From Candidatus Gallipaludibacter merdavium (lineage in GTDB: Bacteria; Bacteroidota; Bacteroidia; Bacteroidales; Paludibacteraceae), in the NCBI GenBank assembly GCA_017694875.1, contig JADIMG010000036.1, positions 1 to 47,939 of the forward strand: 47,939 bases of DNA, given 5' to 3'. The notes under the pieces are model-generated. The model ran no database searches. It had not been told where the DNA came from and saw only the letters and a program-made list of their open reading frames with translations. Both the position numbers and the translations under genes were made by a program. The stretch's first letter is position 1, and each line of letters starts with the position of its first letter. Positions 16,239-24,801 of this stretch are shown in pieces.

Positions 16239-17597
16239 TTATTCAACACGTCCTCCTCCCAATGCTTTATATAAAGTCACCACACTCTGCAACTCTGCAA
16301 AGCGATTGGCTACTTGGGACAATTGCGCATCCAACAAAGACTGACGGGCAGTAAGCACTTCCAAATAAGTACTGGTTCCATGTTCCATCAGCAAAGAGGT
16401 ACTCTGCAAAGCCTTATCCAATGCTTTCACCTGATTTTCATACATTTGGGTTTTGTCCTTGCATAGCTGATAAGTAGACATGGCACTGTTAACCTCATTA
16501 CCCGCATTGATAAGTGTCTGGGTGAAAGCCAACTTTGCCTCTTCCTGCTGTGCCTTGGCAATTCTCAATTGCGACAGATTCTTGCCTCTGTTGAAAAGAG
16601 GCATAACCAATGAACCTAAAGCGTTGGCCACAAATTGCATCGGATTGGTGATTACACCGGTTGCATTAGCCCATCCCACACTTCCTGACAAGGTGATGGA
16701 AGGATAAAAATTCGAACGTGCCAGATTGGTATTGTAGAATGCTGCCTCCAATGTTCGTTCTGCCGAGCGTACATCTGGGCGGTTAGCCAATATCTGCACA
16801 GGCACACCCAATGCGAGTTCTTCAGGCATCACCTGCTCTTCGAGCGAACCTCTTTCGTATGTTCTAGGTGTTTGCGCCAAAATCATAGACAGAGAATTTT
16901 CTGTCTGTCTGATTTGGTCTTCCAACTCCAATACGGTTGTTTGTACACTATAATAGGTAGCTTCCATTTGGGCTACGCCGGCCTCATTGTAGCGACCTGC
17001 ATTCATCAATGCACGTGCAGCTCCAACCGTCTCCTCCCATGCCGTTGCAGTCTCTTTTGCCAACGCCAACTGCTCGTCAAGCATCAGCAAGGTATAGTAT
17101 GTATTGGCTACATTAGCAATCAGCTCCGTACGTACAGCCTGCTGATAGTCCAAACTTTGCACATACAAGGCCTTGGCCTGTTTTTTTGCATTGTGTAACC
17201 GACCGAAAATATCCACTTCCCAACTGGCAGCCAAAGGTATCTGGTAAGTATAGGAAGGGGTTTCTCCACCCGTCGATGACAAAGTAATCTGTGGCTCGAG
17301 CGAGAAAGAGGGCACGTATGCCAGTTTTGCAGCCAACAGCGTTGCCTCTGCTTCCTTAATTCTCCATTGGGCCGTCAGATAATCTGTATTATGCGCAAGC
17401 GCCGAGTCTATCAATGCCTGCAAATGAACATCCGTAAAAATATCACGCCAGTTCATATCGGCAAAATTGGTCGAGTCGGTTGAATTATATTCTTCACCAT
17501 AGAGGTTTTCAGGAACTTCCTCAACCGGCTGATACTTATTGTATATTCCACAACTTGCCATGGAAAGCAAGGTGAAAGCTATAATTAGTTTTTTCAT
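16239..17597 (-). CDS. oprM: RND efflux outer membrane lipoprotein (OprM/NodT family)
   Basis: The outer-membrane channel of a tripartite efflux pump. The 452-residue product begins with a lipoprotein signal ending in SMASCG. It contains WKVDIFG-like WEVDIFGRLHNAKKQAKALY near residue 140 and the internally repeated helical domains of the NodT group (SVGWANATG, then a second helical hairpin to the end). The start at 17597 (MKKLIIAFTLLSMASC) is preferred over an in-frame ATG 12 bases upstream because it fits a lipoprotein signal. It is the last gene of the operon, 19 bases after the pump gene. Confidence 0.9.
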   Translation of the reverse strand: MKKLIIAFTLLSMASCGIYNKYQPVEEVPENLYGEEYNSTDSTNFADMNWRDIFTDVHLQALIDSALAHNTDYLTAQWRIKEAEATLLAAKLAYVPSFSLEPQITLSSTGGETPSYTYQIPLAASWEVDIFGRLHNAKKQAKALYVQSLDYQQAVRTELIANVANTYYTLLMLDEQLALAKETATAWEETVGAARALMNAGRYNEAGVAQMEATYYSVQTTVLELEDQIRQTENSLSMILAQTPRTYERGSLEEQVMPEELALGVPVQILANRPDVRSAERTLEAAFYNTNLARSNFYPSITLSGSVGWANATGVITNPMQFVANALGSLVMPLFNRGKNLSQLRIAKAQQEEAKLAFTQTLINAGNEVNSAMSTYQLCKDKTQMYENQVKALDKALQSTSLLMEHGTSTYLEVLTARQSLLDAQLSQVANRFAELQSVVTLYKALGGGRVE

Positions 17598-17616
17598 ATT
17601 CTCAAACATGTCTTAA

Positions 17617-20600
17617 TTAGTTATTAAAGGCACTTTTTTCCTGCATGTTTCTTTCATTCTCGATTTCCACCTGCAAATCGGCCTCTTTATGCAACGGTTT
17701 TCTTATCTTCTCCTGCAAATATTCGAAGACAATAAAGAATACAGGCACAACAAACAGAAGAGCCAATGTTCCGATAATCATACCACCAACTACACCTGTA
17801 CCCAGCGAACTGTTACCGTTGGCACCGGCACCCGTTGAGAACATAAGAGGTATCATACCGAAAATCATGGTAAGCACAGTCATAAGAATTGGGCGCAGAC
17901 GTGTTTGGGCTGCTGAATAGGCAGCTGCTACAATACCCATTCCTTTTCTTCTTCTTTCAAGCGCATACTCGGTGATAAGAATTGCCGTTTTGGCCAACAG
18001 ACCAATCAACATAATCACACCCGTCTGCAAATAAATGTTGTTTTCCAAACCAAACAGTTTCGCAAATAGGAAGCTACCCATAATACCAAACGGCACGGAG
18101 AAAATAACGGCCAACGGCACAAGGAAACTTTCATACAGACAAGATAGGATAAGGAAAATAAGCACCACGCAAATCGAATATACGAAAATGGTCTTTGCAC
18201 CACCGCTCTGAGCCTCTTCACGAGCCATACCGCCATATTCATATCCATAGCCCGTAGGCAGAACCTGAGAGGCCACTTCCTGAATGGCATTCTGAACCTC
18301 ACCGGTGGAATATCCATCCTTACCGTTCACGTTCACCGTAATGGAACTATATAGGTTGAAACGTTTTGACACCTCAGCTCCGAGCACATTCCGTAATGTA
18401 ACAAACTGGCTAAGAGGAGCCATTTCCGAACCGTTCCTGATAAACATATTGTCAAGTGAAGCCTGATTCAAACGATATTCAGGAGAAGCTTGCATCATCA
18501 CACGATATACCTTACCGTATTGGTTGAAATTGGATACATAAGAGCCACCACAATAACTGCCCAATACACTCAACACGTCTGATGGAGAAATACCAGCCCT
18601 CTTACATTTGGCCGCATCTACATCCACAGCTACCTGAGGGAAGTTAATCGCATAGGAAGTATAAGCCATCGCTACTTCAGGACGCTGGTTCAAGGCATTG
18701 ATAAACTGCATGGTTTGATTATAGAATACCTCATTATCACCACCGGTTTTATCTTGCACATACAATTCCACAGAGTTACCCATACCATAGCCCGGAATCA
18801 TACCTGGTTGGAAGCAGAAGATTTGTGCTTCCTTGATTTGGGCAAACTGGGCATTGAGTCGAGCCATAACGGCATTCGCTGTATGTTCCTTACCTTTACG
18901 CTCGTCCCATGGCTTCAAACGTACAATAAGGTTACCATAAGATGTTCCTTGACCAGATATCATACCATAACCGGAAACAGTGCTATAATGTTCCACTTCT
19001 GGCACATCCTTCAAAATATTCTTGACTTTATCCATCACTTCATTGGTCTCACCCAACGTATTACCTGGCGATGTACTGACATTGACCATCAAAGTTCCTT
19101 GGTCTTCCTGCGGCACCAATCCGGTTTTGGTTGTCTTCATGAAGATAACCAGCAATACCAACGAAATAACAAATGCTGTCCATACCATCCAACGGTGATT
19201 GATGGCAAACATCACACCCTTCTTATATTTGCCGAGCAAGGCATTGTAAGATACATTATAGGCAGCTCTGACACGTCCGTTAATGCTCTTGGCACTTTTC
19301 GTACCGTCTGAAGGACGCATCAACATGGCACAAAGAGCCGGACACAAGGTCAATGCACATATCATGGACAAACCTACGGACGTAGCCATGGTAATACCGA
19401 ACTGGGTATAGAATATACCGGAAGTACCTCCCATGAAAGTCACCGGAATAAACACAGCCATAAACACGCAGGTACACGAGATAACAGCCATCGTCACATC
19501 CGACATGGCATCTTTCGTTGCCAGATAGGCGGATTTGTACCCACTATCAAATTTGGCTTGAACGGCTTCCACCACCACAATAGCATCGTCCACCACAGTA
19601 CCAATAGCCAACACCAAAGCAAACAGCGTCAAGATGTTGATACTGAAACCGGCGGCTACAAGGCAGGCAAATGTTCCGATAAGTGAAACAATAATGGAGA
19701 TAGACGGTATAAGCGTACTCTTGAAATCCTGCAAGAAGAAATATACCACCAGAATAACCAATATAATGGCTATGACCAAAGTCTCAATCACATTGTAAAT
19801 AGAGGCATAGAGGAAGTCATTGGAGCTCATAAGCTGTATGAATTCTACGCCAGCAGGCAAATTGGCGGACAATTCCTGCAAACGGGCTGTGATTCGTTCA
19901 TTCACCTCAGTTGCATTGGCTCCAGCCACCTGGAAAGCCAAAAATGTTACACCAGGTTTTCCATCTACCTCGCCATGGAAACTATAGGACAAACGGCCCA
20001 GTTCCACTCTGGCAATATCTTTCAAACGTAATATGGAACCATCCTCATTGGAACGGACAACAATATTACCAAATTCATCCACACTCTTCAATCTTCCTTT
20101 ATATTTCATGGTATATTGGAAAACATTATCAGAGTTTTCACCCAGTGCACCGGTAGGTGCTTCTATGTTCTGCTCACCCAAAACGGCAGTTACGTCTGAA
20201 GGTTGAAGACCATATTGCGCCATTCGCTGCGGATTAAGCCAAATACGCATACTGTAGGTATCGCCCAACAATGTCACATCACCTACACCCTCAATACGTT
20301 TTACTTCCGGCACAATGTTTATGTCCAAATAGTTGGCCAAGAAACTTTCATCATAGCGACCGTCAGTAGAAACCAAGGTATTAATCTGCAAGAAGCTGGT
20401 CTGACGTTTAGAGGTGCTCACACCGATTTTGGTTACCTCTGACGGCAAAAGTCCCTGGGCTTTTGACACACGGTTCTGCACATTGACGGCGGCCATGTCC
20501 GGGTCCGTTCCCTGCTTGAAATAAATCTGAATGGTAGCTGTACCTGAGTTTGTTGCAGTAGATGTGATATACATCATATTTTCCACACCATTGATACTCT

Positions 20601-20802
20601 CTTCCAATGGCATAATCACACTGTTCATCACAGCATCTGCACTCGCACCCGTATAAGTGGCATCCACAACAACGGTAGGAGGCGCAATGTCCGGATATTG
20701 CTCTACTGGCAATGACATTAATGAAATAATCCCGACAATGACAATCAGGATAGCGATGGACATGGCCATCACCGGACGTTTAATAAAAACATTTCCTTTC
20801 AT
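17617..20802 (-). CDS. acrB: RND efflux pump, inner membrane transporter (AcrB/HAE1 family)
   Basis: A proton-driven trimeric exporter of hydrophobic compounds in the inner membrane. The 1061-residue product is full length. It has an N-terminal cytoplasmic/TM1 start (FIKRPVMAMSIAILIVIVG), the proton-relay aspartates in LAIGTVVDDAIVVVEA on TM4, the matching lysine in GLLAKTAILITEYA on TM10, and two large periplasmic loops with pseudo-repeat symmetry. The adaptor gene lies 13 bases upstream and the channel gene 19 downstream. Substrate range cannot be predicted. Confidence 0.95.
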   Translation of the reverse strand: MKGNVFIKRPVMAMSIAILIVIVGIISLMSLPVEQYPDIAPPTVVVDATYTGASADAVMNSVIMPLEESINGVENMMYITSTATNSGTATIQIYFKQGTDPDMAAVNVQNRVSKAQGLLPSEVTKIGVSTSKRQTSFLQINTLVSTDGRYDESFLANYLDINIVPEVKRIEGVGDVTLLGDTYSMRIWLNPQRMAQYGLQPSDVTAVLGEQNIEAPTGALGENSDNVFQYTMKYKGRLKSVDEFGNIVVRSNEDGSILRLKDIARVELGRLSYSFHGEVDGKPGVTFLAFQVAGANATEVNERITARLQELSANLPAGVEFIQLMSSNDFLYASIYNVIETLVIAIILVILVVYFFLQDFKSTLIPSISIIVSLIGTFACLVAAGFSINILTLFALVLAIGTVVDDAIVVVEAVQAKFDSGYKSAYLATKDAMSDVTMAVISCTCVFMAVFIPVTFMGGTSGIFYTQFGITMATSVGLSMICALTLCPALCAMLMRPSDGTKSAKSINGRVRAAYNVSYNALLGKYKKGVMFAINHRWMVWTAFVISLVLLVIFMKTTKTGLVPQEDQGTLMVNVSTSPGNTLGETNEVMDKVKNILKDVPEVEHYSTVSGYGMISGQGTSYGNLIVRLKPWDERKGKEHTANAVMARLNAQFAQIKEAQIFCFQPGMIPGYGMGNSVELYVQDKTGGDNEVFYNQTMQFINALNQRPEVAMAYTSYAINFPQVAVDVDAAKCKRAGISPSDVLSVLGSYCGGSYVSNFNQYGKVYRVMMQASPEYRLNQASLDNMFIRNGSEMAPLSQFVTLRNVLGAEVSKRFNLYSSITVNVNGKDGYSTGEVQNAIQEVASQVLPTGYGYEYGGMAREEAQSGGAKTIFVYSICVVLIFLILSCLYESFLVPLAVIFSVPFGIMGSFLFAKLFGLENNIYLQTGVIMLIGLLAKTAILITEYALERRRKGMGIVAAAYSAAQTRLRPILMTVLTMIFGMIPLMFSTGAGANGNSSLGTGVVGGMIIGTLALLFVVPVFFIVFEYLQEKIRKPLHKEADLQVEIENERNMQEKSAFNN

Positions 20803-20815
20803 GAAAAATCCTCCC

Positions 20816-21919
20816 TTATTTTAGCTGGGTTCCTTCGCGTACAAGACCGGCACCTTGAGCCACAATCTCATCACCAACTTCCAACCCATCCAACACGATA
20901 TATTCACGCCCGTCGTTCAGCTCGGCCACTTGAATCAACGTAGAAACAGCCTTTCCGTCAACCACTTTATATACGATGTGCTTGTTTTGCAGTTGCACAG
21001 TAGCCGTTTGCGGTATCACAATGCAATCTTTGTAAACACTTGGAATCTTCACGATACCCGAAGCGCCACTATACAGCAATTGGTTAGGATTAGGGAAGAC
21101 AGCACGCACACCCACTGTTCCCGTTTGCGTATCTATCACACCGCTAATAGACTCTATCTTTCCCAGTTCCGGATAGAGAGAATTGTCGTTTAATTCCAGT
21201 TGCACAGCAGGCATACTATCCAAAGCATTCTGGGTAGAACCATATTGTCTTACCATAGCAAGCAACTGATTTTCCGTCATGGAAAAATAAACGTACATCT
21301 GTGAATTGTCAGAAACCGTAGTCAAAGGTTGCGGAATGGAAGCGCTGACCAAAGCTCCTTCCCGATAAGGCAACATACCGACTACTCCATCGCTCGGACT
21401 TCTCACTTCTGTATATGACAGATTATTTCTGGCATTCACTTCCTGTGCCTCTGCTTGAGCCACAGTAGCCTGTGCCGTATAATAGCTGTTTTGTGATGTC
21501 AACAGAGTATATTCAGAAACGACCTTCTGATCATACAATTGCTGATCACTTTCATAAGTCAATTTCGCTGTCGCTTCTGCAGCTTTGGCTGATTTCACAT
21601 TAGCAATGGCTGTATTCAGTGCAGCCTTGTAAGGCACCTGGTCAATGATAAACAGAATCTGACCTTTTTTCACATGCTCACCTTCACTTACGCATAATTT
21701 CTGAATAGTACCGGAGATCTGAGGATAAATGTCAATATCCTGACGTCCTCGTATGGTTGCTGAATAATCGGAAGTATATTCCCTATCCGATTTTGTAACT
21801 TCCATTAAAGCATAAGTACCAGTGTTTGTTTGCTTAACTTCTTTCTTACACCCTGTGGTGCCAATGATGCAAATCACAAGTGCCACTATTTGCATCCATT
21901 TAACTCTAACTGTCATCAT
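20816..21919 (-). CDS. acrA: RND efflux periplasmic adaptor (AcrA/MFP family)
   Basis: Bridges the inner-membrane pump and the outer-membrane channel. The 367-residue product has a lipoprotein-type signal ending in IGTTGCKKE. It continues with the lipoyl half (IYPQISGTIQKLCVSEGEHVKKGQILFIID), an alpha-hairpin, and the second half (YTEVRSPSDGVVGMLPYREGALV). It is the first gene of the efflux operon and is divergent from the AraC-type regulator at 22145. Confidence 0.93.
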   Translation of the reverse strand: MMTVRVKWMQIVALVICIIGTTGCKKEVKQTNTGTYALMEVTKSDREYTSDYSATIRGRQDIDIYPQISGTIQKLCVSEGEHVKKGQILFIIDQVPYKAALNTAIANVKSAKAAEATAKLTYESDQQLYDQKVVSEYTLLTSQNSYYTAQATVAQAEAQEVNARNNLSYTEVRSPSDGVVGMLPYREGALVSASIPQPLTTVSDNSQMYVYFSMTENQLLAMVRQYGSTQNALDSMPAVQLELNDNSLYPELGKIESISGVIDTQTGTVGVRAVFPNPNQLLYSGASGIVKIPSVYKDCIVIPQTATVQLQNKHIVYKVVDGKAVSTLIQVAELNDGREYIVLDGLEVGDEIVAQGAGLVREGTQLK

Positions 21920-21944
21920 AATTACTATTGTATTTTTTGCAGTG

Positions 21945-21952
21945 CAAAAGTA
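21945..21952 (-). promoter_or_regulatory. -7 box of the efflux operon
   Basis: Minus-strand TACTTTTG matches TAnnTTTG. No TTTG lies at the usual distance upstream, which suits a promoter needing an activator such as the divergent AraC-type protein. Confidence 0.55.
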
Positions 21953-21993
21953 GAGAGAATATGTTTTAAAGCAGATTTCTGAATGTAGCGATG

Positions 21994-22013
21994 ATTGTTC
22001 AAAAAAGGAACAA
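21994..22013. promoter_or_regulatory. possible regulator binding site
   Basis: TTGTTC (21995-22000), seven bases, GAACAA (22008-22013) form an inverted repeat upstream of the efflux -7 box. The word ATTGTTCAAAAAA is repeated at 22126, just before the regulator's own start codon. Such paired sites between divergent genes are typical operators. Confidence 0.45.
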
Positions 22014-22063
22014 ATCCACTTTTATCTTATCTTTTTCCTTTGGTTTATTCACAATAAAACAAC

Positions 22064-22083
22064 ATATATATACGTATATATAT
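22064..22083. promoter_or_regulatory. 20-bp perfect palindrome in the efflux/araC intergenic region
   Basis: A perfect palindrome of alternating A and T around a central ACGT. It lies mid-way between the divergent starts. It could be an operator or an AT cruciform that eases promoter opening. Confidence 0.5.
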
Positions 22084-22144
22084 TAGCACGAAAGCCTATG
22101 GAAAAAGAATTCTAACAAACATTCAATTGTTCAAAAAACACGTC

Positions 22145-22975
22145 ATGAAAACAATCAATCTCTCTCCTGATGACATTTTTGTAGCGCATCAGGATTACCC
22201 GGTCCAATTTGAAGTGGGCAATATCATTCGGATGAATACTGTCTGCATATTTTTCTGTGAAGAAGGAATGGCCGAAATAGAAGTGGATTTTACCCCCTAT
22301 AAAATCGAAAAAAACAGTCAATTGATTTTGATTGATAAACGTATGTTCAAATGCGTCAGTCAAAGCACGCCTTTCATCTGTTCCTACATTTGCTTTTCTG
22401 CCGACATTTACAGAGAACTTACCCTAAGATTACCGCCCAGCTTTACGGATTTCCTTATCACATATCCATATGTCAAAATAACAAAGGAACAAACCAATAA
22501 CTGCAGAGGAATGGTCAGAAGCATGGAGCGGTTTTACAACGACCATAACAACTGCTACAGGGAACAGATATTTAAAAACCTGATTCAGGCATTCTTGCTG
22601 GATGTATACGACAAAACCCACATGCATTTCCAAGCACCGATAGGCAAAATGAGCCGCCAGGAGGAACTGTTCAAAGAGTTCATTCACCTATTGCACCAAT
22701 ATTGCCGAAAAGAACGGGAAGTTAATTTTTATGCCGACCAACTGTGCATTACCTCAAGGTATCTGTCCGAATTGGTCAAAAATGTAACACACATCACAGC
22801 AAAAACGATTATCAACCAGCATGTGATACGGGAAATCAAACTGGAACTCAACTCCAGCAACGTCAGCATACAGGAGATAGCCTTCAAAATGAACTTTCCC
22901 AACCAATCGCTATTGTCAAGATTTTTCAAAAAACACACAGGCATAACGCCACAAGCTTTCAGAAACAAAGAATAG
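22145..22975 (+). CDS. AraC-family transcriptional regulator
   Basis: The 276-residue product ends in the double helix-turn-helix domain of the AraC family: FYADQLCITSRYLSELVK (first helix-turn-helix) and VSIQEIAFKMNFPNQSLLSRFFKKHTGITPQAFR (second). The first 150 residues form an AraC-type sensor domain with a predicted cupin-like strand pattern. ATG at 22145 is chosen over a TTG at 22127 that begins in the repeated operator-like word. Being divergent from the RND operon, it most likely controls it. The inducer is unknown. Confidence 0.88.
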   Translation: MKTINLSPDDIFVAHQDYPVQFEVGNIIRMNTVCIFFCEEGMAEIEVDFTPYKIEKNSQLILIDKRMFKCVSQSTPFICSYICFSADIYRELTLRLPPSFTDFLITYPYVKITKEQTNNCRGMVRSMERFYNDHNNCYREQIFKNLIQAFLLDVYDKTHMHFQAPIGKMSRQEELFKEFIHLLHQYCRKEREVNFYADQLCITSRYLSELVKNVTHITAKTIINQHVIREIKLELNSSNVSIQEIAFKMNFPNQSLLSRFFKKHTGITPQAFRNKE

Positions 22976-22998
22976 TTAACGAAACAAGAGCTAACAAG

Positions 22999-23041
22999 AA
23001 AGGGATTGCTTCAAAATAGATAACATTGAAGCAACCCCTTT
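22999..23041 (+). terminator. terminator after the AraC-type gene
   Basis: AAAGGGATTGCTTCAA (22999-23014) pairs with TTGAAGCAACCCCTTT (23026-23041) with one mismatch. It resembles the terminator after tsf and, as there, is followed directly by the structured repeat. Confidence 0.7.
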
Positions 23042-23042
23042 A

Positions 23043-23160
23043 AGTTGGTCAGAATATGTAAAACGCAAGTCGCTGTAAGTAACAACGAAAAGGTCTACTA
23101 AATGAAATGGCCCTTTCTGAATCCCAATCGCTACTCAGCAGATTACATATTACGATTCTC
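23043..23160 (+). repeat. structured intergenic repeat, copy 2
   Basis: Shares with 12486-12604 the left end GTCAGAATATGTAA and the right end GCAGATTACATATTA (copy 1: GCAGATTGCATATTA), with diverged interior and nearly equal length. The ends form an imperfect inverted repeat. Confidence 0.6.
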
Positions 23161-23163
23161 GAC

Positions 23164-24786
23164 CTATTTTTGATAGAAGTTGAAATGATAGGTCAATTTC
23201 AACCCATAATCAAAATACCCCAACTTAGCTGTTTTCTGGCTCAACGATAGAACCGTCACATTAGCTTGCGGTGCCTCTGCCGACAAACCTGGTTGGGTCA
23301 ACTGAATCAAACTTCCGGCCGTCGATGGATTGGAATAACCGCTATACACAGCATAATCAGCATAAACGCCGAGTGCCAAACCATTTCCATTTTGCAAAGC
23401 CCATTCATATCCAATCTCTGCACCTACCGTCACATCAAATTTTGCGCCTTGCCACTTCCCTTTTGTTACTTGATGTTCTTCTGTCAACACACCTGTAATA
23501 ACTTCATCCTTAACTGTCACACCATATTTTTCATAATAGGCTTCAATAGAAGGATTGGTTATCTTCTGGCGATAATGTCCGTACAATGGGAACATGAATT
23601 TAGGGCCCACATTCACAAACAAACCATTATAAGTAAAGGAAGGCATTACAGCTATTTCCATTTGTACACGAGCATCTCTTTCTCTCACTGGATCTGCTGT
23701 TACATGATATTTGATTAAATCACCCTCCGCATCATTGAGTTCAAAACGGTCGTCCACTGCTACATATGCAGAACTTGAAGCATACCCGATTCCCAAACCG
23801 GTACGGATTCCCCATGAAGGTTTTTTCGGAGTCTTCTTTCCAAAATAATAGGCATATTGCAAATCAAGCATACCAGTATAACCTAACTCCCATTTTCCGT
23901 CTTGCGTACCGAAATTATGCAGGAACGAAGCCATACCTCCTCTTACTCCAATGGCAAATTGATGATGCCCTTTTACATATTCAGCCTCTTCGGCCATAAC
24001 CGTGGCTATGGAATCCACATTTTGTTCTTTGGGCTTTTCCACATAAATCACATTTCCTCCACCTTCTTCGTCTGGAGTATGATGAGTCGGACGGTATTTC
24101 TCTTCTAACACAGAATCTTCTGGCAGCTGTTTCGGCTGGGGTTTCACTTCTATTGGCTTTGGTTTTTCCGTTACCTTTGCAACCGTTTTCTGACTATACG
24201 GCAGCAAATGCAGGTTTTTCACTTCACCGTTGCTATCGACAAACAATTGGGTTGTATCGCCGGAAGCTACATTTACAAACACCGTATTGCCATTTCCGTC
24301 CAAAGAGCCTTGGAAAGTGAATGCCTCATTCAACAACACATCTGATTCCACCCAAGAATAGATTTCACGCAACAGAATGCCGGTCGGAAAACGTTTTGTC
24401 CCCACTTGCATAACGGTATAATACTTATATTTCACCCATTCCGGAATGCGTTCACCAGTACAATAGCGTTCAGCAGTCAATTTCAGTTTTACACCATCAT
24501 CAAGGCTAAAACCTGCGTTTCCTCCCTTTCCTATCGCAACTTCTGCCACCAACGAATCAGCCTGAATAATGAAATGCTTTCCTTTTGACCAGTTTACTTG
24601 TGTCTTTACATCTCCTTTGGAATTCACATATTCAGCCAAAAGTTTCAAGTCAGCATTCGTACGGATGACATATGGATTTTCTGCCGACCCGTCACCTCCG
24701 GAAAACTGTGCAAAAGCAGCAAAGGAAACAAGGAATGCTGCGCCCAAAAGCATGATTTTCTTCATCATTTGATATTTTGTTTTCAT
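23164..24786 (-). CDS. outer-membrane beta-barrel protein with N-terminal repeat-like domain
   Basis: I do not recognise a named family for the whole 540-residue protein. A signal peptide ends near AAFAQ (residue 27). Residues 28-60 (GGDGSAENPYVIRTNADLKLLAEYVN) match the start of GLUG-like/beta-helix surface domains of this phylum. Residues about 200-260 are a Pro/Lys/Glu-rich linker. From residue 275 (HHQFAIGVRGGMASFLHNFG) to the end the chain alternates Gly/aromatic strands and ends YGLKLTYHFNFYQK, the terminal-strand pattern of an outer-membrane barrel. It has no type IX sorting tail, unlike the six cargo proteins before it. It is the last gene of the run, 15 bases after its neighbour, and could be the membrane anchor of that set. 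Confidence 0.7.
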   Translation of the reverse strand: MKTKYQMMKKIMLLGAAFLVSFAAFAQFSGGDGSAENPYVIRTNADLKLLAEYVNSKGDVKTQVNWSKGKHFIIQADSLVAEVAIGKGGNAGFSLDDGVKLKLTAERYCTGERIPEWVKYKYYTVMQVGTKRFPTGILLREIYSWVESDVLLNEAFTFQGSLDGNGNTVFVNVASGDTTQLFVDSNGEVKNLHLLPYSQKTVAKVTEKPKPIEVKPQPKQLPEDSVLEEKYRPTHHTPDEEGGGNVIYVEKPKEQNVDSIATVMAEEAEYVKGHHQFAIGVRGGMASFLHNFGTQDGKWELGYTGMLDLQYAYYFGKKTPKKPSWGIRTGLGIGYASSSAYVAVDDRFELNDAEGDLIKYHVTADPVRERDARVQMEIAVMPSFTYNGLFVNVGPKFMFPLYGHYRQKITNPSIEAYYEKYGVTVKDEVITGVLTEEHQVTKGKWQGAKFDVTVGAEIGYEWALQNGNGLALGVYADYAVYSGYSNPSTAGSLIQLTQPGLSAEAPQANVTVLSLSQKTAKLGYFDYGLKLTYHFNFYQK

Positions 24787-24801
24787 ATTATTGTCCTCCC
24801 G

